28,075 bases of DNA from MGIIb-Q1 sp964342465 (GTDB lineage: Archaea; Thermoplasmatota; Poseidoniia; Poseidoniales; Thalassarchaeaceae), in NCBI GenBank assembly GCA_964342465.1, contig CAYFFQ010000023.1:1-28075 (forward strand), written 5' to 3'. Under the pieces are notes generated by a model. That model was not told the DNA's origin. It saw nothing but the letters and a program-made list of their open reading frames with translations, and did not search any database. Position 1 is the first letter of the stretch. Each line of letters begins with the position of its first letter. This document shows, piece after piece, positions 22,982 to 28,075 of this stretch. A program made the position numbers and the translations under genes.

Positions 22982-25900
22982 ATGATGTCTGAAGATAATA
23001 TCATTGAACACAATTTTAAAGCGGCCCCTCTGAGGAATATTTGGTTATCTCTTATTCCCAAACTAGAAAGAAACCGATTGTATGAGAATGCGGGTGCAGA
23101 GTTACCAAACAATTTGGTTTCAACAAGTATTTTTGCCCTCGACTTCTGGACAACTTTGACTAAAAATGAACGCTCAGTTCCCACCAAAGATGGCAAAATT
23201 GAAATATTACCAGAAAGAGCTTGGTTCGGAATTAGAAGCCTGTTGAAAGGTGGATTATTAGGTGATGAAAAATCTATTTTCCAACGTGGTGATTGTGCCC
23301 AATTGGAACAAGCCAAAAACAATGATCATCAAATTCCAAGAAAATGGACTAGCAACTATTTCTCAGATGAAGAACTTATTTTACTTCTCTCAATACACGA
23401 ATTGTATGAAAAGTGGAAAAAAAGAAAAAATATGTATGACGATTTAGATATTGTGAAAACTGCTCTAAAGTATTGGGATGGTACAACCGCAAGAAATAGA
23501 CAGAAAATATTACCTGATATTGAAGAGAACGCACAGAAGGTTGGTATGTCCCTAGATGATGTAATTCAACAAGGTATGAGTTTTGGAAATGAACGATTCC
23601 AATTCAAAACAGCATTTAGGAAAACGTATAAAAATTCAACAAATGAACAGCAAAAACGAGTATTGACGTGGTTAAAGAAATGGGAAAAACAAGTACACAA
23701 GTCTACAAGAGTAGGCTCTTCAAAACAGGGATACACTGTTTGGAAACAGAGGCTTTCTCACAAAGGTTCAGAAGGTGGTGGAAGAATTTTCTTTTCTGTA
23801 CACGAAGACCCTCTTATGAATAAGGGTAAAGTTCATTTGCAAATTTATGATTTTACATTTGTTCATGATTATCAGGACAAAATAATACAAAAGACATTAG
23901 ATTTAGAACCGGAACCAAATTCTGAGAATTGGAACGAGATGAATTTACAAATTGATAAAGGGCCGGCGAGATCCACGCCAGGGTCAGGGCCTACGAAGCC
24001 ACTACCTGGCCCCATTACAATAGAGGCCTTGGAACATTTGGATGATTCTAGTAATATCTCGTTAGATATAGAACAAAAAAGAGCGATTGCTCGTTCACAA
24101 CCATTGCTGATTGATGGGCTCGCTGGTACCGGGAAAACTGCTGTTTTATCAAAAAGAGGTGCATTCAGAGCAGGATATGAACAAAATGATGATCTTGAAA
24201 TACTAGTTTCATCCTCAAAAGCCCATGTTTCAAAACGATTAATTCATGATATCGAAACTACGATTGACGATACAGAATGGAAGGGAATAAATAAAAAACG
24301 AAAGTTTAATTTTACTATAAATGGATTTGAAAGAAATACGGGTTCTAGTTGTCGTGAAGTCAATTTAACGAATTTTTCAAAGTCAATTCCTCAATCGGGA
24401 TTCGATGAAATAATACTTGATGAGTGCCAAGATTTAACTCATCTTGAGTTTAAATTACTGAGTCGACTCTGTATAGGTCACGATCCAAGGCGTCTGACAA
24501 TTGCTGGGGATCCACTTCAGACCCTAAACCCAACTGGTTTTGATTGGGGTAGAATTTCTGCAATGTTTATTGATGCGGGAGTTGACAAGGAAAAAGTTGA
24601 CACCACCGAATTTCATCGAAACTATAGGTCTCAAAAGCACATCGTTAAACTTGCAAATGCTATACAAAACCATAGAGCCAATTTATTTCCTATGGAGAAA
24701 CATACCGTTATGATACCAGATAGGGACGCAGAACGTTTACCAAATTTATTGCAAATCGATACCGAAGACGGCAATAATGCTTTGGAGCGCGTTATTTTGA
24801 ACGCTGAAGCAAACGAAATTGCAATTATATGCTGGGCACCTGATGATGCTTCTGTGAAAAGATTGCTCGCAGGAGATGATTCGGATGATCTGTTATCTAA
24901 AATTTGGCAAAAGATTGAAAACAAAGATGAGGATGAACATTTTAGGACAAAAATCGGAATTCATTCATCATCTTCTATTAAAGGTGCAGAACATAAGAAT
25001 GTTTTGCTGTACAAGTTTGCATCAAATCCCGAAGCACATAAACTCTTACAGTCTCTTCAAACAGGGATTGGGCAACTAAAACCTGCTGAGGCTGGTCAAA
25101 AGATTACAATTTCATTCGCTTACAGCATGCTATATGTTGCAATTACAAGGGCGCTGGACAATATTTACTTTGTTGAAGATAAGTTAGGCTATGAATTCTG
25201 GAAGAAGTTGAAAATTTCAGAAGATGGTGATGCGAATGAAAATTTCCTAAAACCTCTAGAATCATCACACGCTACTAGATTCTTAAATGATTTGGGAGAG
25301 GTAAATGAAAAGGTGCGGTACAAAACATTCAGAGATCGGATACATTATTGGGAAACTGAAGGGGATATTACAAGTTTACAGACTGCAATTCGTTTAGGTG
25401 ACGATTTGATGAAGTTAGGAGATCAAAGGGTCAATAAAAAGGACGTGTCGAAACTCAGGGGTGAATTATGTCTCAGAGAGTCAAAAGAAACGACTGATAG
25501 GGATATAGTCAGGGACAAATTATTGAAGGCTATTGCTTTATTCGAAGAAGCCGGAGAAGTTCATCGCGTCGCGCCAACTAAGTTTGAGAATGAAGATTGG
25601 GGGGGTTGTCTGACTACTGTTTCAAATTCAACAGACAGATTTCTCCAATTTATATCGTATTATTGTCGGATGAAAATTGGAGACTTGGAGTCCGATTTTG
25701 AGGGGCAAGGTGATTCATCTCAGACAATTGTTGAGCATTTGAAAGTTGGCCTGCCTGAAAACAATCCCGAGCATTGGACAAGTATAGACTTGGAAAGACC
25801 ATATAACGAACTAAAAAAGAAAGTATACAATTATTTATCAGATAATAAACAATACGAAATCCTATATCATGAAATCGACTTCTTTGGAGTTGTTAATGTT

Positions 25901-27790
25901 TTCATGGCATTACCTATTACTACAGAGCATGACAAACTTATCAAACTGTTTGAAAGGCAAGATTATGCATATGAGTTTAACAAAAATCTCACCGGAGAGA
26001 TATCTGACAAGTATACTCGTTGCCTTGTAAAAGACATGGAAAATGAGCAAGATTATGAAGAGAGAATTAACTGGTTATTATCCAGGGCAAAAAGGCAAGG
26101 TCTTGATGAATCTACTAAATCAAAGATATTGAAACTTTGTACCGAGGTAAGAATAGAGTTACTTGAAAAATCTGAGAAGGTTTCTTCTCCTGCGAAAAAT
26201 GTCTTCGATGGTAAAAGAAGTTTGCATCGAGGATTAAAAAAGCCTCTACACCGAAAAACAACAGTAACCATCCAACTAAACGGATTCCATCACCTTTATC
26301 AGATAAAGTTGCTGATTGATGAGATAGAATTCGTTCAGAAATTTGGTAGAAGGCCTTTAAAACTAATTCAAGCAATTGAAGATATTGATGAGGAGGATAT
26401 CACTTCTGCGATGAAGTTTCTCTACGATAGTAGAGTGGTAAACAAAAAGTCATCTGGTTCTATTATATGTGAACATCTTGATTGGATCGATGATGAAACA
26501 ATAGATCGATTGGTGAAATCCTTATTTGAAGAAAGAACTGAGTTGGTTGATCATTTGCTATTCTCTCAATTTCTTCAATATTCAAATGTTATGGATAAAT
26601 CAGTCTTACCATTGTATGAAAATATCTTAAAATTATTGATGGGGGATCTACAACCAAAATCGTCAGAAATTTCAGATACAGACCTGTACGAAATAAAAAA
26701 GATATTCAAAGATATCTGTGAGCATATCTCCTCAAAGGGTAGTGGTGCTATGGCAACCGAGATGTCTTATATCTCAGAGTACATCAATATGGCTGCATCT
26801 GATGACACTCGAATAAATATTGATCCTGAGACCATGAGGCAACTACAAGAATCCAAGATACCATTTGACAACCAAACTACAAGTGTACTTCATATTCTGA
26901 GTTTCGAAAATGACAATAAAATTCTCATTAAAGAAAATATTTCAGAGGGTATTCAATCACAGTCTATAAGTAAAATAGAACAATATATCGAATTGTTAAA
27001 TCAGTCAAAACTAGAAGTACATCAGAACAAATCTGAAATGATCCAAAAACTTATTCCAATTAATCCCGATGAAATCATATCTGAATTGAAACAAAGTGAA
27101 ACACTTATCGAATTCTACTCAAAATTGAATAAAGTCATTGAGAATGGTGACGGAACTACTGAAGAAATCATACGACTTCGATTATTCATTGATGTATTCA
27201 ATAATGTGGAAGGTAATCTAGATGATTTAGAGAGTGAATTAGGATATTCATCATGGAAAATCCTTTGCAAAAATGAAAAGCGGGATACCTATGACATGCT
27301 CAATGAACTTTACAGTCAGATAAATAATTCTGTGAATCTACTCACCGTTTGCACTCCAATATTGCCCCTTACTTGTTTAGTAAAAAAATTCAGAGCGGGT
27401 GATGACAATTTAGATAAAACCTATGCAACTAATTTCATTAATGATGGAATAGATAACTGGGTTAAGAAGAGATCTGGTATGATTCTATCGCGATATCGGG
27501 TGGGAAGCGGCAGAGCAAAGAAGGCTATGACTATGAGTGAAAAAGAACGTTCTCAATTAAGAAAATTGGGAGATATCGAAGGGTCAAAATTTCAAAAAAT
27601 GTTCATAGATAATATGGTCACCTACTTGGTTATTTTACTAAACGAATGTAATACAAATCAGATAAACAATATTCTGTCAGAATTAAGCATTCCGAAGACA
27701 GGAAATAAGTCTGAAAAAATCAAAAAAGTCCTAGAGGATTGTGGATATGGTGGGTTGAATGAAATATTAGAAAAAATAATTTCATTATAA
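22982..27790 (+). CDS. Giant UvrD-type (SF1) helicase with unknown N- and C-terminal regions
   Basis: 1602 residues from the ATG at 22982 (ATG 22985 adjacent). An unrecognised N-terminal region (about 1-250) is followed by a segment resembling the RelE-like module found before some UvrD helicases (about 251-300: WKQRLSHKG, GRIFFSVHED, LQIYDFTFVHDYQD). The helicase core has GLAGTGKT (379-386, Walker A), DECQD (480-484, Walker B), AGDPLQTLNP, HRNYRSQ (545-551), SIKGAEHKNV and LYVAITRA (motif VI, with VAITRA at 719-724). About 800 mostly helical residues follow without recognised domains. The last 45 contain an apparent SAP motif (LSELSIPKTGNKSEKIKKVL), a DNA-binding hairpin. Codon use is strongly A/T-biased, unlike the left part of the window, which signals transfer. 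It is probably a phage- or plasmid-defence helicase or a mobile-element repair protein; the exact role is unknown. Confidence 0.85.
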   Translation: MMSEDNIIEHNFKAAPLRNIWLSLIPKLERNRLYENAGAELPNNLVSTSIFALDFWTTLTKNERSVPTKDGKIEILPERAWFGIRSLLKGGLLGDEKSIFQRGDCAQLEQAKNNDHQIPRKWTSNYFSDEELILLLSIHELYEKWKKRKNMYDDLDIVKTALKYWDGTTARNRQKILPDIEENAQKVGMSLDDVIQQGMSFGNERFQFKTAFRKTYKNSTNEQQKRVLTWLKKWEKQVHKSTRVGSSKQGYTVWKQRLSHKGSEGGGRIFFSVHEDPLMNKGKVHLQIYDFTFVHDYQDKIIQKTLDLEPEPNSENWNEMNLQIDKGPARSTPGSGPTKPLPGPITIEALEHLDDSSNISLDIEQKRAIARSQPLLIDGLAGTGKTAVLSKRGAFRAGYEQNDDLEILVSSSKAHVSKRLIHDIETTIDDTEWKGINKKRKFNFTINGFERNTGSSCREVNLTNFSKSIPQSGFDEIILDECQDLTHLEFKLLSRLCIGHDPRRLTIAGDPLQTLNPTGFDWGRISAMFIDAGVDKEKVDTTEFHRNYRSQKHIVKLANAIQNHRANLFPMEKHTVMIPDRDAERLPNLLQIDTEDGNNALERVILNAEANEIAIICWAPDDASVKRLLAGDDSDDLLSKIWQKIENKDEDEHFRTKIGIHSSSSIKGAEHKNVLLYKFASNPEAHKLLQSLQTGIGQLKPAEAGQKITISFAYSMLYVAITRALDNIYFVEDKLGYEFWKKLKISEDGDANENFLKPLESSHATRFLNDLGEVNEKVRYKTFRDRIHYWETEGDITSLQTAIRLGDDLMKLGDQRVNKKDVSKLRGELCLRESKETTDRDIVRDKLLKAIALFEEAGEVHRVAPTKFENEDWGGCLTTVSNSTDRFLQFISYYCRMKIGDLESDFEGQGDSSQTIVEHLKVGLPENNPEHWTSIDLERPYNELKKKVYNYLSDNKQYEILYHEIDFFGVVNVFMALPITTEHDKLIKLFERQDYAYEFNKNLTGEISDKYTRCLVKDMENEQDYEERINWLLSRAKRQGLDESTKSKILKLCTEVRIELLEKSEKVSSPAKNVFDGKRSLHRGLKKPLHRKTTVTIQLNGFHHLYQIKLLIDEIEFVQKFGRRPLKLIQAIEDIDEEDITSAMKFLYDSRVVNKKSSGSIICEHLDWIDDETIDRLVKSLFEERTELVDHLLFSQFLQYSNVMDKSVLPLYENILKLLMGDLQPKSSEISDTDLYEIKKIFKDICEHISSKGSGAMATEMSYISEYINMAASDDTRINIDPETMRQLQESKIPFDNQTTSVLHILSFENDNKILIKENISEGIQSQSISKIEQYIELLNQSKLEVHQNKSEMIQKLIPINPDEIISELKQSETLIEFYSKLNKVIENGDGTTEEIIRLRLFIDVFNNVEGNLDDLESELGYSSWKILCKNEKRDTYDMLNELYSQINNSVNLLTVCTPILPLTCLVKKFRAGDDNLDKTYATNFINDGIDNWVKKRSGMILSRYRVGSGRAKKAMTMSEKERSQLRKLGDIEGSKFQKMFIDNMVTYLVILLNECNTNQINNILSELSIPKTGNKSEKIKKVLEDCGYGGLNEILEKIISL

Positions 27791-27952
27791 TAATTTATAA
27801 TCACCTAACGGATTATCATGGAATATCACAACGACCAGTCATTCTCGGGCTCTAGAAGGATTTCACACCGTCTCTTTAGGTTGATATTCATAACCAAATT
27901 AACAATTCATTAAAATCTCAATAGTTAAATCAAACCCTTTTGACATTTATCG
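27791..27952. other. A+T-rich non-coding stretch after the helicase gene
   Basis: No gene seen. TAATTTATAATC directly after the stop codon may serve as an archaeal A+T-rich terminator. TTAAAT at 27924-27929 could be a TATA element for the open frame starting at 27953. Confidence 0.35.
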
Positions 27953-28075
27953 ATGAATCTGAAGATTTCATTCCCAAGGCTACTCGTTGGCGAAACAGCG
28001 GAGTGCAGTTTTCCTTTGGTGATAGTTCTCTGTACTCTCATGTGTGACGTGAGAATGGAAGGGTCCGTGGCAAAC
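27953..28075 (+). CDS. Possible partial gene running off the window
   Basis: ATG at 27953 opens a frame that stays open for all 41 remaining codons (MNLKISFPRLLVGETAECSF and onward) with a hydrophobic middle. TTAAAT lies about 26 bases upstream. G+C rises again here toward the value left of the island. No family is recognised and the frame is too short to be sure. Confidence 0.25.
   Translation, partial: MNLKISFPRLLVGETAECSFPLVIVLCTLMCDVRMEGSVAN

Noticed and set aside
22253..28075. Direct-repeat borders (att sites) of the A+T-rich segment
   Set aside because: I compared both edges by eye and found no matching repeat; the right edge may lie outside the window.

Overview
The window looks archaeal, and most likely comes from a marine Group II euryarchaeon (Poseidoniales-like). 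That placement is inference. What supports it: TATA-like boxes about 23-28 bases upstream of several start codons, a tRNA gene with no encoded CCA, an RPA-like OB-fold protein, a very large secreted protein anchored by one C-terminal helix with a Pro-rich cytoplasmic tail, and an otherwise mid-G+C genome. No rRNA or other lineage marker is present.

Layout. 61-5361 (-): giant surface protein. 5503-6204 (+): ribose-5-phosphate isomerase, then tRNA-Lys(CTT) at 6253-6326. 6327-6665: a compact block of structured repeats (see findings). 6666-10742 (-): RND/MMPL-type exporter and a dolichol-phosphate-sugar-synthase-like glycosyltransferase. 10860-11126 (-): small unknown protein. 11411-14243 (+): a four-gene run of NDP-sugar epimerase, membrane thioredoxin, VKOR-family protein and DsbB, i.e. 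an extracytoplasmic disulfide-forming module carrying two unrelated quinone-linked oxidases. 14430-14771: minisatellite. 14800-16214 (-): small unknown protein and a secreted thioredoxin-like protein. 16265-17020 (+): RlmE/FtsJ-type rRNA 2'-O-methyltransferase. 17121-17846 (-): PAP2 phosphatase. 18242-18652 (+): OB-fold (RPA/SSB-like) protein.

From 18838 rightwards the content is accessory. Two translationally coupled DNA methyltransferases (18838-21316) face, across a 60-bp tandem repeat, a protein with a RecX-like N-terminus and a PD-(D/E)XK-like core (21536-22252, -). The candidate nuclease has a perfect 8-bp inverted repeat over its TATA box. Beyond a 0.7-kb A+T-rich gap lies a 1602-residue UvrD-type helicase (22982-27790, +) with a possible RelE-like segment upstream of the helicase core and a possible SAP motif at its C-terminus. 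Its base composition is strikingly A+T-rich compared with everything to its left. I read 18.8-27.9 kb as a restriction-modification/defence island. Whether helicase and methyltransferases form one system is untested.

The most unusual pattern is not a gene. All four convergent gene junctions in the window (6.3-6.7, 14.2-14.8, 17.0-17.1 and 21.3-21.5 kb) carry duplicated sequence. One is a pair of exact-register 110-bp repeats whose stems differ by compensatory base changes. Two others share an 11-bp core. None of the obvious non-convergent gaps carries such arrays.
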